Assembly (NCBI GenBank): GCA_009697455.1
Contig: SHUI01000006.1
Coordinates: 1-41,187 of the forward strand
DNA: 41,187 bases
Direction of reading: 5' to 3'
From: Bryobacterales bacterium
GTDB taxonomy: Bacteria > Acidobacteriota > Terriglobia > Bryobacterales > Bryobacteraceae
The notes beneath the pieces are model-generated. The model saw nothing but the letters and a program-made list of their open reading frames with translations. It did not search any database and was not told the origin of the DNA. Both the position numbers and the translations under genes were made by a program. Positions 1-10,064 of this stretch are shown in pieces (the stretch's first letter is position 1; each line of letters begins with the position of its first letter).

Positions 1-1548
1 CCATTCGATCTCGACAAGCTCCGCCGTTGTCGCGCCGCCTAGCCCGAAGTGAACCACCTTGTCGCTCGAACACGCAAAGCCCACGGAGGTGGTGACGTGA
101 TTGATCTGGCTTCCGATTCGAATGCGCGCGCCGATGCCGTCGCGGTTCGAGCGCGTGCCCACGAGCCGAAGTCCCAGCCAGTGGTTCGCGGCGGGCGAGA
201 CGTTGCGGAGAAGTTCCGCGCGTTCGTTCAACCGCGTTACCACGACATCGATTCGACCGTCGCCATCGAAATCTCCAAAGGCGGCTCCTCGGTGCATGCC
301 CAGGGCCGGCAGGTTCGCTGCGTCGAAGGTTCCATCCTTGCGGTTCAGAAATACTGTGTTGGGCTGCTTCGACTTCCGGCTGGAGAACAACTCGGTGTTG
401 TCCTGGACGTCGCCGTTCGCGGAGAACAGGTCCTTGAAACCGTCGTTGTCGAAATCGAAGATGCCGTTGCTCCAGCCGCTGTGCGCGAGGGTTGCTCGAC
501 CGGCGCGGCTTAGGTGGGTGCGATCTTCGAAGAGCGATTTCCCTGGCACGGCGCGGAACAGAGGGAACGTTTCATTTGCCAGCGCGGTAATGAAGATGTC
601 CTCGTAACCGTCGTTGTCGTAGTCGCGGAAGTCCGCACCCATCGACGAGAGGGCCTTCCCGTCATCGTTGAGCGCGACCCCCGCCGCGAGCGCCACTTGC
701 TTGAACTGCCCGCCGCCTTCGTTGCGGAAGAGAAAGTTCGGCAAGGTGTCGTTGGCGACGAAAACATCGAGGTCTCCGTCGTGATCGTAGTCGGCGAAGG
801 CGACTCCCATCCCCTTCCCGATGTGAGCCGCGATACCCGATCTTTCCGAGACGTCCGTGAACGTTCCGTCGCCATTGTTATGGAACAGGTTGTCCGGCAG
901 CCCCTGATAGTATTGCGGGTGGCAGTAGGTGCGATACTTGCGGGCGGCGTCGCCGCAGAAACGCTCGGCGGCGGGATTCCAGACGACATAGTTGACGACG
1001 AACAGATCGAGACGGCCGTCGTTGTCGTAGTCGAACCACCCGGCCGCGATCGACCAGCGGGATCCCTCGACGCCGGCCTTCGCGGTCACGTTTTCAAAGG
1101 TGCCGTCGCCCCGGTTGCGATAGAGAACATTGCGATTGACGCCGGCAACGAAGAGATCCTCGAACCCGTCGTTGTCGTAATCACCCGCCGCGACACCCTG
1201 TGAATAGCCGGTTCCTTCAAGCCCTGCCCGCGCGGTGACATTAACGAAGGTGCCGTCACCGTTGTTCCGATAGAGCGCGTTGTGAAACGAGGCGCCTGAT
1301 TTTTCGAGACCCGGCTGACGCGCGCCGTTGACGAAGTAGATGTCGGGCCTTCCGTCATTGTTGTAATCGAACACGGCAACTCCCCCACCCATCGTTTCGA
1401 TTTGATGCTTCTCCGGGGTTGCGGAATTCCTCAGAACGAAATCGATGCCCGCGCGGACGGATACGTCCTCGAATTCGATGCCAAAGCGGGGCGGTCTTTG
1501 GGCCGCGGCGGAGCAAAGAATGAACAGGGCCGCTGCTTCTCGTTTCAC
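1..1548 (-). CDS. CRTAC1-family FG-GAP/VCBS repeat protein with ASPIC/UnbV C-terminal region, partial (runs off left edge)
   Basis: Manual minus-strand translation from GTG at 1548: MKREAAALFILCSAAA..., repeated calcium-loop motifs (FDYNNDGRPDIYFVNG, GDYDNDGFEDLFVAG, FDYDNDGRLDLFVVN, ADYDHDGDLDVFVAND, RDYDNDGYEDIFITA, FDFDNDGFKDLFSANG, GDFDGDGRIDVVVTR), then NHWLGLRLVGTRSNRDGIGARIRI (ASPIC/UnbV-like). Missing from the ORF track because it has no stop inside the window. Confidence 0.9.
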   Translation of the reverse strand, partial: MKREAAALFILCSAAAQRPPRFGIEFEDVSVRAGIDFVLRNSATPEKHQIETMGGGVAVFDYNNDGRPDIYFVNGARQPGLEKSGASFHNALYRNNGDGTFVNVTARAGLEGTGYSQGVAAGDYDNDGFEDLFVAGVNRNVLYRNRGDGTFENVTAKAGVEGSRWSIAAGWFDYDNDGRLDLFVVNYVVWNPAAERFCGDAARKYRTYCHPQYYQGLPDNLFHNNGDGTFTDVSERSGIAAHIGKGMGVAFADYDHDGDLDVFVANDTLPNFLFRNEGGGQFKQVALAAGVALNDDGKALSSMGADFRDYDNDGYEDIFITALANETFPLFRAVPGKSLFEDRTHLSRAGRATLAHSGWSNGIFDFDNDGFKDLFSANGDVQDNTELFSSRKSKQPNTVFLNRKDGTFDAANLPALGMHRGAAFGDFDGDGRIDVVVTRLNERAELLRNVSPAANHWLGLRLVGTRSNRDGIGARIRIGSQINHVTTSVGFACSSDKVVHFGLGGATTAELVEIEW

Positions 1549-2378
1549 GTCCACTCCGGAAACGGATTCACCCGTGCCCGCCGCACGTCGTTTAGGAGAG
1601 CCGGCACGCGCTTGCGCCGCTTCATCAGGGTCTCAAGCACGCGGTCCAGTTCATCCTCGTCACCCACCACCCATTGAGGCGGCACCTGTCTTCGCGCTTT
1701 GTCGATCACATCGTCTGGAAAATGCACCACTTGATCGAGCCAGGGCTCAAAGTCCTTCAGCCCCCGAATCTGTGAGTAAACAAGCTTTCGCGGGTAGAGT
1801 CCTTGAACCGGCGAATCGGGAAAATCCCAGTGCGGTCCGTCGAAGATGAATCCCTGGTCCACCATGAGGGCGACAAAACCCAGCTTCAGTGGATGCACTT
1901 CGGACCCTCCCGCCCGGTCCCGCAGGCGAGCGCGAAAAAAAACGGACTGCCGCCCGTCGGCGTTGGCGGTCCACTTGTCGAAGACGAGCGCTCCTCGGAA
2001 TTCAATGATGTTTTGCACTTGCCCGAGGAGCGTGTCCGGCACGAAATCGTAAACGGCCAGTCGCGAGGGATCGCCCGGGTGCCTCGACCCGAAATGCCAA
2101 CCCGGCAGCGGCTGTATTTTTCTGGTGCCGAGCTCGATTGCGACTTCAGGGTACTCGCGCAGGAAGTCTTCGCCGATGTCTATAATCGCGTGCTCAGGCG
2201 CGGATATCTGGAGATGGCGCAGGAAACAGGAAGCGAGCAGTTCATTCACAAGAATCCGCCGATGCTGCGGATTATTTTGGAATTTAACGATGTAAAAGTG
2301 GGAATCGTCGGCCTCGATGAGATGGGCTTGCGCACCCCCACGCATCTTCCGAATCGGCCGGAGGGCGTTCAGCGGCAA
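1545..2378 (-). CDS. HipA-like kinase family protein
   Basis: 277 aa; RPIRKMRGGAQAHLIEADDSHFYIVKFQNNPQHRRILVNELLAS and later VALMVDQGFIFDGPHWDF resemble the short HipA-like kinase family. TTG start inferred; upstream in-frame TAG. Confidence 0.75.
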   Translation of the reverse strand: MPLNALRPIRKMRGGAQAHLIEADDSHFYIVKFQNNPQHRRILVNELLASCFLRHLQISAPEHAIIDIGEDFLREYPEVAIELGTRKIQPLPGWHFGSRHPGDPSRLAVYDFVPDTLLGQVQNIIEFRGALVFDKWTANADGRQSVFFRARLRDRAGGSEVHPLKLGFVALMVDQGFIFDGPHWDFPDSPVQGLYPRKLVYSQIRGLKDFEPWLDQVVHFPDDVIDKARRQVPPQWVVGDEDELDRVLETLMKRRKRVPALLNDVRRARVNPFPEWT

Positions 2379-2497
2379 GTACTAACCTCGACGATCCATA
2401 ACACCACACCGACCATAGTACTACTCGCATAGCGTAAGCCGCCGAACCGGAATATCATATAGATAGAGTTGCGTCCCGACTCATCGGAGATTTTGTC

Positions 2498-5400
2498 ATG
2501 CTCAGTCGCCTGCTTGTTCTTTCTCAACTTAGCGTTTTTGTAACATTCGCGTCCGGCGCTCACGGCCGGTACGCGAAATTACCTCTCAGTTTTGAGAGCA
2601 CAACGGGCGAAACGGCGTTCGTTTCGAGAGTTCCGGGGTACACGCTGTTCATCACACCCGGTGGCGCAATCGTCGAATCCGCCAAGTCGTCCATCCGGAT
2701 GTCCCTTGAAGGTGCGAATCAGGCGGCGGGCGCGGCCGGAATCGACAGGCTGCCAGGAAGGGCGAACTATTTTACAGGCAGGGATCGTTCCAAGTGGCGG
2801 ACAAATGTCCCCATGTACGGCAGAGTGCGTTATAGCGCCGTGTACCCCGGTATCGATCTCGTCTATTATGGAAACGATCGAGAGCTTGAGTATGACTTCG
2901 AAGTCGCGCCTGGCGCCGACCCGGGGCGGATAATCGTTGCCTTCGGACCGGCCAAGCTAAGTCTTGATGCCTCTGGCGACCTGAGTGTCACCACGGGAGG
3001 CGCGGGCTTGCGGATGCGCAAGCCCGTAATGTATCAGAACATTGACGGCAAGCGGGTCCTGGTAACCGGCGGCTTCGCACTTTCGGCGGGGAACCGGATT
3101 TCTCTGCGGGTGGGCGCGTATGACCGCTCGCGGAAGCTCGTCATCGACCCGGTCCTGAGCTATTCGACCTATCTGGGGGGCGCGGACGACGATGTGGCCG
3201 GGGCGCGTTCGGGAGGCGGAATCGCAGCCGATGCCAGCGGCAATACCTACATCGTGGGCACCACAAGTTCGGCGAATTTTCCATCATCCCCGGGCAGCGT
3301 CCAGCCGAAAAGCAAAGGCGACTCCGACGTCTTCGTCGCGAAGTTGAATTCGAGCGGAACGGCGGTGCTGTATGCCACCTACATCGGTGGCGCGGCCGGC
3401 GATACCGGATACGCGATCGCCGTTGACGCATCCGGCAATGCGTACATTGCGGGATCCACCAGTTCCACGGATTTCCCGGTTTCCGACAACGCGGTCCAGA
3501 AGACGCATGCCGGCGGCGTCCGGGATGTGTTCGTTACCAAGTTGAATCCGGACGGTTCGGCGCTTGTGTACTCCACCTATCTCGGCGGCAGCGGCGTGGA
3601 ACCCAACGCCAGCATCGCCTTGGACCCAAACGGAAACGCGTACGTGGCAGGTAACACCAATTCGACCAACTTCCCCACCACCCCGGGCGCGTTGCAGACC
3701 ACCCGCGGCGGCCTCTCCGCCGCCTTCGTCACCAAGTTGAACGACAGCGGCTCAGCATTCGTTTTTTCGACGTATCTTGGCGGAACGGGCGGCGATAACA
3801 CGGTTGGAATTACGGTTGATGCGGGATTCAACGCGTACGTGACCGGGTCGACGAACTCGTCGAGTTTTCCCACAACGGCCGGCGCAAGGCAGAGGACCTT
3901 CGCGGGTGGCGCGAGCGACGCATTCCTCTCGAAGTTCGCCTTCGACGGCGCCAGTTTGCTCTATTCCACACTGCTTGGTGGCACCGGTGACGACAGCGGG
4001 TATCGGGTCGCGGTCGATGCCGGGGGAAATGCGCTGGTCACGGGCGTCACGCGGTCGAAGGACTTTCCGGTATCCCCGGGCGTCACGCGTTCGTCGAACG
4101 CCGGAGATTCAGCGGCCTTCGTCGCGAAAGTGAGTCCGAATGGGGCGAACCTCGGCTACTCCGTGTACCTCGACGGCAACGATGACGATCAAGGTAACGA
4201 CATCGCGGTAGACTCCGAAGGCAACGCCTGCGTGGTTGGCGGTACCGGTTCGACGAACTTTCCGCTGTCGCCTAACGCGCTCGCGATGCCTGGGAAAGCC
4301 TCGTTCGCGGCGAAGCTCGCCGCCGCCAACGGCGCGATAATCTACTCCACCTACATCGGTGGAACGGGCGCAACTTCCGCGACGGGCGTGGCTGCTGACG
4401 CAGCTGGTGCGTGCTACGCGACGGGATGGACGGAATCCACGGACTTTCCCGCGTCGGCCGGAGCCGCCCAGGCGAGCAACGCCGGAAATCGCGACGTCTT
4501 TGTCGCGAAGATTTCGCCGCTCGGATCTATCTCCGGAATAGTGACCGATTCCGCCGGCGCGGGACTGAGCAATGTGACCGTCACATTGACGGGCGCCAAG
4601 AGCGTCGGCGGACAGACCGATGCCAACGGCAATTTTGCCTTCTTCGATCTCGCGGATGGCAGCTACACGGTGACGCCAACGCGCGCGAACTTCAGCTTCA
4701 CGCCGCCCAGCCAGACTTTCAGCACGCTTACTACTGCGCAAGTGGCGCGTTTCCGCGCCGAAATCCTGCAGTTTGAAATCGCGGGCAAAGTGGCGGACGG
4801 CGCCGGCAAGGGTGTCGCGGCCGTCACGGTTACACTCAGCGGTGGTCAAACCGGCACGGCGCAGACCGACGCCGGCGGTGCGTATGTATTCAAGAACCTG
4901 CCCGGTAATGGCACTTACACGGTGGTGGCGGCAAAGTCCGGATTCGCAATTGTGCCCGACAAGTTGACTTTTGAAAACCTGACAGCGAATCAGACCGCGA
5001 ACTTCACCGCCCTGCCGATCTACAAGATCTCCGGCAAGGTCACGGGTCCAACGGGCGCCGGCATGATTGGCGTCACCTTGGCGATTTCGGGAGGGATGAC
5101 CGCAACGGCCACGACCGACGCCGCAGGCGCCTACTCCTTCCCCGTGGTACCTTCCGGTTCGAACTATACCGTTACTGCATCGAGAACTTCCTGGACGTTC
5201 ACGCCCGCGAATCGATCTTTCACGAATTTGAACGGGGATCAAACGGCGGACTTCGCGGCGGTCCTCGCGACTGGACAAGCCGAAATTGTAATCGCCGACC
5301 GGAAGAACAAGGCGATTTACCGCTTTTCCAACCGCCAGATCACAAAAATAGCGAATGTCGGCACCTGCCCCACGGCGGTCGCTCCTGATTCCGCGGGGAA

Positions 5401-8400
5401 TCTCCTCGTGGCCGATCCCTGTACGAAGTCCATTATCAGCGTTACGCCCGCTGGCGCGCCGACAACGCTGTTTGCTGGTGCCCCGCTTCAGACGCCCTAC
5501 GCGATTGCCGTGGATGCGACGGGCGATGTCTTCGTCACAGATAACACGACAAGCATTATCTACCGGATCGCGCTTCCCAGCCGCGCGATCTCCGAGTTCG
5601 CAACACTCCAACTCCGCGCGGTTCCGAACGTCCAAAACGTTGGACTCGCTTTCGCTTCGAACGGCGATCTGATCTCCGCAAACGACGACGGCAACGGCAG
5701 GACTTCCGTTCTCCGGATCGCTCCGGACGGCAAAATCACAAGCGTGTTCCTGGGAACCGGAATCGAGAGCGCGGGTGGTGTGTCGATCGACGGCAACGGA
5801 ATTTTCTTCATTGCGGACTATAAGCAACGCGTCGTGGCCCGGCTTGAGCCGGGCAAATCTCCTGGATCCGTGGTGACGGGAGACGGAGTTTGCTGCAATC
5901 TGGCGGGGATCGCCGTCGACGCGGCGGGGAACGTCATTGTCACCTTGGACACAGCGTCCAAACTGCTATCCGTTTCGCCCAATGGGGCCATTACCTCCCT
6001 TGTGAACGGACCGCCCCTGTTTGAGCCCGCGGGTATTGCGATTGTCGGCGGTATCACCGCGACGCCCTCGATCGCCGGCCGCGTCCTTGAGATCGACGGC
6101 ACACCTGCTTCCGGCCTTACGGTTACCCTTACCGGAGGCGCTCAGCCTGTTACGGGCAAAACTGACGCCGGCGGCTACTTCTTTTTCCGCAATCTGGTCG
6201 CGGGAAACAACTACAAAGTTACACCCTCGCGGGCTAACTCGGCCTTCGTCCTCGCGAATGGCACGGACACGTTCGAAAATCTCATTTCGAATAAGAGTCT
6301 GGGCTTCAGAGCAGCCGTCATCTTCAGTATCAGCGGAAGGGTAGCGGATTCCGCGGGAAGCGGAGTGCAAGGGGTCAGCGTCAATGCCAGCGGATCGGCA
6401 AACGCCGGCGCGCAAACGGACGCAAGTGGCGTGTATACGCTCAAAGATCTCCCTGCGGGCAGCAGTGTGACGATCACGGCTTCGAAGACAGGCTTGATCA
6501 TCACCCCCACCGGAATTTCCATTAGCAACCTGAGCAAGAACGAAACCGGGGTCAACTTCATCGCGGGTTCGCCCGCTCAAAACGGCGATTTTATCGTCGT
6601 TGACCGGCGCGGCAAAGCCGCATACCGGTTTGCGGCCGGCGGCCGAAACGTGAGCCCGTTGGCTTCGCTTCCCGGGTGTCCTGCCGCAGCCACCGCGGAT
6701 AGCAGTGGAAACGTTTTCGTCGCGGACCCGTGCACGAAAGCAATCTATCGGGTTACAGCGGCCGGGACGGTAACCACCTACTTCTCGGGTGATCCGCTGA
6801 ATTCCCCGATCGCGATAGCCGTTGACATCGCCGGCGGCGTTTACGTTGGCGACAACGCGCGAAACTTCATTTACCGGATCGGCGCCGATGGAAAGGCCGT
6901 GGAGTTCGCGAGGCTTCCCCTTCAGTCCAGCCCCGGCGCCCAGAACATCGGGCTGGTGTTCTCCGCCGCAGGCGACTTAATCGCGGCAAATGACGACGGG
7001 AATCTCAAATCCGAAGTCATCAAGGTCGCTCCGGACGGGAAAGTTTCGGTTATCTACTCGGGGGCGGCGATTGAGAGCGCGAGCGCGGTGGCAATCGACG
7101 CGGCGGGCAACTATATCGTGGCCGATCCGCGCCAGAAGGCGATATCCAGAGTGACACCCGATGGACGCACGGCGATTCTGGTAAGCGATGTGTGCTGTGC
7201 GCTCGCGGGATTGGTGTTTGATCCGGCTTCGGGCAATCTGGTCGCGACGCTCGACACCGCAACCAAGATCATCAGCATAACACCCGGCGGCGCGGTCTCG
7301 ACCATCGTGAACGGACCGCCCCTCAGCGAACCCACGGGTCTGACAATTCTGTCAACCGGAGCAGCCAATCCCGCGATTTCAGGCCGGATTGTGGACGCTG
7401 CTGGAAATGCGGTCGTGGACGTAACCATTACCCTCACCGGCGGAGCGCAGCCCGCCACTACAAAGTCCGATGGCGGCGGCAACTACGCCTTCCGCAATCT
7501 GACGGCCGGCGGAAACTACACTGTAACGCCGTCGAAGACCGCACTCGGGTTTTCGCCTCTCAACGCGGTATTTTCAAACCTCACAAGTAACCAGAGCGCC
7601 AACTTCACCGGAGGCAACGTGTTCGCAATCAGCGGCCGCGTTATTGACGGCGCTGGCGCCGGACTCCTGGGTGTGATTATTACCCTGTCGAGTGGACCTT
7701 CGAGCGTCACCGCGCAGACGGACGTCAACGGCAACTACTCCTTCCCGAGTGTCTTTGCGGGCAGCGATTATTCTGTTTCGCCTTCAAAGACCGGCCTCCT
7801 GTTCTCCCCGGCGAACGTTTCGGTGACCAGACTGAGCCAGAACGCGGTCGCGAACTTTATCGGCGGGTCTGCCGCAACGCTGGGGGACTTTATTGTTTCG
7901 GACAGGCGAGGAAAGGCGATTTTCCGAATTTCCCCTTCGACCCGAATTCCAAATCCTATCGCCGCGGTTGGTGAATGCCCAGCCGGCATTGCGACCGACG
8001 CATCCGGGAATATCTACGTCGCCGACCCTTGCACGCGGGCTATTTTCCGCGTCACCGGAGGCGGCGTCGTCACACCCCTGTTTATCGGGACCCCTCTGCT
8101 TTCACCGGTAGCCATAACTCTTGACATCGCTGGAAACCTGATTGTAGCCGATAACGATCTCAACCAGATTCTGAGCATCGCACCTGAGACCAAGGCGGTC
8201 ACGGTGCTTGCGAAACTTCCGTTGCAATCTTCCGCAAGTACAACGGTTCAGAACATGGCACTCGCCTATGACGGCAACGGCGAATTGGTCGTGGCAAACG
8301 ACAGTGGGAGCGGGAGGAGCGAGATCATACGGATCAAGCAGAATGGCGATATCGTCAACGTACTCACTGGAACCTCGATTGCGAGCACCGGCGCACTTGT

Positions 8401-9973
8401 TATCGAATCTTCCGGGAACTACCTTGTGGCGGACTATCGCGAGCGCCAGTTGGTCCGGGTCACGCCGGCCGGGGTGGCGACCGTTGTGGTGGGGGCACTC
8501 GGGAACAATCTTGCCGGGTTGGCTCTTGATCCGGTGTCCGGCAACGTCATCGCGACCCTTGACAGCGACAGCAAGGTTATTTCAATCACGCCGAACGGCA
8601 CAACTGTATCGAATGTTGTCAGCCAGTCGCAGTTGCTGACCCCCACGGGCATCGTGGTGCTTGGTGTAACGGGAGGGTTGCCCGGACTTATCGGACGGGT
8701 CACCGATCCCGCGGGTGCGCCGTTGGCGGACATTCTGGTGACGCTGAGCGGGGGGTCAAGCGCCACGGCCCGGACCGACGCGGGGGGGAATTATGCATTC
8801 CGCGGATTGACTTCGGGCGGGACTTATACAGTCACCCCCTCCCGGGCCGGATTCCTGTTCGTCCCGCCCAGCGTCACTTTTGAGAACCTGAACCGGCCGC
8901 AACTCGCGAATTTCAGAGGCGGGGCGGCCTTCGACATCACGGTCCGCGTCACCGACGCCGCGGGCGGTCCGGTCTCGGGCGTCAGAGTCGAACTTTCCGG
9001 CGTGGCAATCGTCACCGATAATACCGGTACGTTCACCTTCCGCGGTATCCCGGGCGGCACAGGCTACGAGGTGTCGGCTTCGAAAGAGGGGTTCATCATC
9101 ATACCCCGGGCCCAAACCATTACAAATCTCACCTCCAACACCACGGTCAGCTTCACCGTCGGCGTGCCGCCTTCACCGGGCGACTACCTTGTGGCGGATC
9201 GAAAGGCAAAAACCATCGTCAGGATTTCACCGAATGGGCGCAGCGCGAACCCAATCGCAAGTCTGGGCACCTGCCCGTCTGGCGTTACAGTTGACGGCGC
9301 CGGCGTCATTTGGGCCATTGATCCTTGCACAAAGACGCTGTTCCGGGTCACACTAACCGGATTCGCGCAGTCGATCTTTGTGGGCGACCCGCTCGTTCAT
9401 CCCACAGCCATTGCAACCGATGCCGCCGGTAACGTTTTTATCGCCGACAATGGAACGAATGCGAGTGGAACGAATTCCATTTTCAAGTACACGCCTAACT
9501 CGACCTCGTTGCCGGCTGAGTTCGGCCAGTTCCGTCTCAAGTCGTCAACCACCGCGCAGAACATGGGTCTTACGTTCGACGCCAACGGCGATCTGATCGC
9601 CGCGAACGACGACGGCAGCAAGACCGAGATTCTGCGCTTCAAGCCGGATGGAACCCGATCGGTAATCTACAGCGGGTCGGCCATCCAGAGCGCAGCGGGT
9701 GTTGCTATAGACGGGACGGGTGATTTCATCGTTGCCGACTACGCAGCGCGCGTGTTCGCCAGATTGAATGCCCAGGGCAGCGTCAGTGTTCTGGCACCCG
9801 CCGGTGGAAATCCGGCCGGTGTGATCTTCGATTCCGTCACGAGGAATATTGTTGCGTCGCTTGACCAGGAGACGCGGATTGTCAATATTGGGGCCAACGC
9901 GACCGCGGTTACCCTGATCCAGGGTCCGCCTCTTACGGAACCCGTTGGCATCGCGATCTATCGCCCGAAGTAG
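2498..9973 (+). CDS. Giant secreted modular protein: SBBP repeats + nine carboxypeptidase-regulatory-like Ig domains + four NHL-type propellers
   Basis: 2491-aa uninterrupted ORF; signal peptide MLSRLLVLSQLSVFVTFASGA; seven SBBP-type motifs (YSTYLGG...); nine SG(R/K)V.D..G.....V.VTLSGG...TDA.G.Y.F domains; four NHL segments each opening with D(F/Y)(I/L)V.DR(R/K).KAI.R(F/I)S. Confidence 0.95.
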   Translation: MLSRLLVLSQLSVFVTFASGAHGRYAKLPLSFESTTGETAFVSRVPGYTLFITPGGAIVESAKSSIRMSLEGANQAAGAAGIDRLPGRANYFTGRDRSKWRTNVPMYGRVRYSAVYPGIDLVYYGNDRELEYDFEVAPGADPGRIIVAFGPAKLSLDASGDLSVTTGGAGLRMRKPVMYQNIDGKRVLVTGGFALSAGNRISLRVGAYDRSRKLVIDPVLSYSTYLGGADDDVAGARSGGGIAADASGNTYIVGTTSSANFPSSPGSVQPKSKGDSDVFVAKLNSSGTAVLYATYIGGAAGDTGYAIAVDASGNAYIAGSTSSTDFPVSDNAVQKTHAGGVRDVFVTKLNPDGSALVYSTYLGGSGVEPNASIALDPNGNAYVAGNTNSTNFPTTPGALQTTRGGLSAAFVTKLNDSGSAFVFSTYLGGTGGDNTVGITVDAGFNAYVTGSTNSSSFPTTAGARQRTFAGGASDAFLSKFAFDGASLLYSTLLGGTGDDSGYRVAVDAGGNALVTGVTRSKDFPVSPGVTRSSNAGDSAAFVAKVSPNGANLGYSVYLDGNDDDQGNDIAVDSEGNACVVGGTGSTNFPLSPNALAMPGKASFAAKLAAANGAIIYSTYIGGTGATSATGVAADAAGACYATGWTESTDFPASAGAAQASNAGNRDVFVAKISPLGSISGIVTDSAGAGLSNVTVTLTGAKSVGGQTDANGNFAFFDLADGSYTVTPTRANFSFTPPSQTFSTLTTAQVARFRAEILQFEIAGKVADGAGKGVAAVTVTLSGGQTGTAQTDAGGAYVFKNLPGNGTYTVVAAKSGFAIVPDKLTFENLTANQTANFTALPIYKISGKVTGPTGAGMIGVTLAISGGMTATATTDAAGAYSFPVVPSGSNYTVTASRTSWTFTPANRSFTNLNGDQTADFAAVLATGQAEIVIADRKNKAIYRFSNRQITKIANVGTCPTAVAPDSAGNLLVADPCTKSIISVTPAGAPTTLFAGAPLQTPYAIAVDATGDVFVTDNTTSIIYRIALPSRAISEFATLQLRAVPNVQNVGLAFASNGDLISANDDGNGRTSVLRIAPDGKITSVFLGTGIESAGGVSIDGNGIFFIADYKQRVVARLEPGKSPGSVVTGDGVCCNLAGIAVDAAGNVIVTLDTASKLLSVSPNGAITSLVNGPPLFEPAGIAIVGGITATPSIAGRVLEIDGTPASGLTVTLTGGAQPVTGKTDAGGYFFFRNLVAGNNYKVTPSRANSAFVLANGTDTFENLISNKSLGFRAAVIFSISGRVADSAGSGVQGVSVNASGSANAGAQTDASGVYTLKDLPAGSSVTITASKTGLIITPTGISISNLSKNETGVNFIAGSPAQNGDFIVVDRRGKAAYRFAAGGRNVSPLASLPGCPAAATADSSGNVFVADPCTKAIYRVTAAGTVTTYFSGDPLNSPIAIAVDIAGGVYVGDNARNFIYRIGADGKAVEFARLPLQSSPGAQNIGLVFSAAGDLIAANDDGNLKSEVIKVAPDGKVSVIYSGAAIESASAVAIDAAGNYIVADPRQKAISRVTPDGRTAILVSDVCCALAGLVFDPASGNLVATLDTATKIISITPGGAVSTIVNGPPLSEPTGLTILSTGAANPAISGRIVDAAGNAVVDVTITLTGGAQPATTKSDGGGNYAFRNLTAGGNYTVTPSKTALGFSPLNAVFSNLTSNQSANFTGGNVFAISGRVIDGAGAGLLGVIITLSSGPSSVTAQTDVNGNYSFPSVFAGSDYSVSPSKTGLLFSPANVSVTRLSQNAVANFIGGSAATLGDFIVSDRRGKAIFRISPSTRIPNPIAAVGECPAGIATDASGNIYVADPCTRAIFRVTGGGVVTPLFIGTPLLSPVAITLDIAGNLIVADNDLNQILSIAPETKAVTVLAKLPLQSSASTTVQNMALAYDGNGELVVANDSGSGRSEIIRIKQNGDIVNVLTGTSIASTGALVIESSGNYLVADYRERQLVRVTPAGVATVVVGALGNNLAGLALDPVSGNVIATLDSDSKVISITPNGTTVSNVVSQSQLLTPTGIVVLGVTGGLPGLIGRVTDPAGAPLADILVTLSGGSSATARTDAGGNYAFRGLTSGGTYTVTPSRAGFLFVPPSVTFENLNRPQLANFRGGAAFDITVRVTDAAGGPVSGVRVELSGVAIVTDNTGTFTFRGIPGGTGYEVSASKEGFIIIPRAQTITNLTSNTTVSFTVGVPPSPGDYLVADRKAKTIVRISPNGRSANPIASLGTCPSGVTVDGAGVIWAIDPCTKTLFRVTLTGFAQSIFVGDPLVHPTAIATDAAGNVFIADNGTNASGTNSIFKYTPNSTSLPAEFGQFRLKSSTTAQNMGLTFDANGDLIAANDDGSKTEILRFKPDGTRSVIYSGSAIQSAAGVAIDGTGDFIVADYAARVFARLNAQGSVSVLAPAGGNPAGVIFDSVTRNIVASLDQETRIVNIGANATAVTLIQGPPLTEPVGIAIYRPK
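5275..6045 (+). repeat. NHL-type propeller module 1 of the giant protein
   Basis: AEIVIADRKNKAIYRF...GTCPTAVAPDSAGNLLVADPCTKSI...GDGVCCNLAGIAVDAAGN; boundaries approximate. Confidence 0.8.
6575..7345 (+). repeat. NHL-type propeller module 2 of the giant protein
   Basis: GDFIVVDRRGKAAYRF...PGCPAAATADSSGNVFVADPCTKAIYRVT...SDVCCALAGLVFD; boundaries approximate. Confidence 0.8.
7878..8670 (+). repeat. NHL-type propeller module 3 of the giant protein
   Basis: GDFIVSDRRGKAIFRIS...GECPAGIATDASGNIYVADPCTRAIFRVT; boundaries approximate. Confidence 0.8.
9178..9970 (+). repeat. NHL-type propeller module 4 of the giant protein
   Basis: GDYLVADRKAKTIVRIS...GTCPSGVTVDGAGVIWAIDPCTKTLFRVT...TEPVGIAIYRPK; boundaries approximate. 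Confidence 0.8.
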
Positions 9974-10064
9974 AGTTCGGCACAGCTTCTGTTTTCGCGA
10001 GACGGGCCGCGTCGGCGGCCCGCGCGTCTCGTTCACGCCCCTGTGCTACAAAGGTAAATTGATC

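Noticed and set aside
4109-5827. 572-aa minus-strand ORF
   Set aside because: Antisense to the clear repeat-containing coding frame of the giant protein; low-complexity Arg/Gly-rich composition typical of high-GC shadow ORFs.
2498-9973. Giant ORF as an assembly-collapsed repeat
   Set aside because: Modules are diverged at the sequence level and the frame stays open throughout, so collapse or chimerism is not required.
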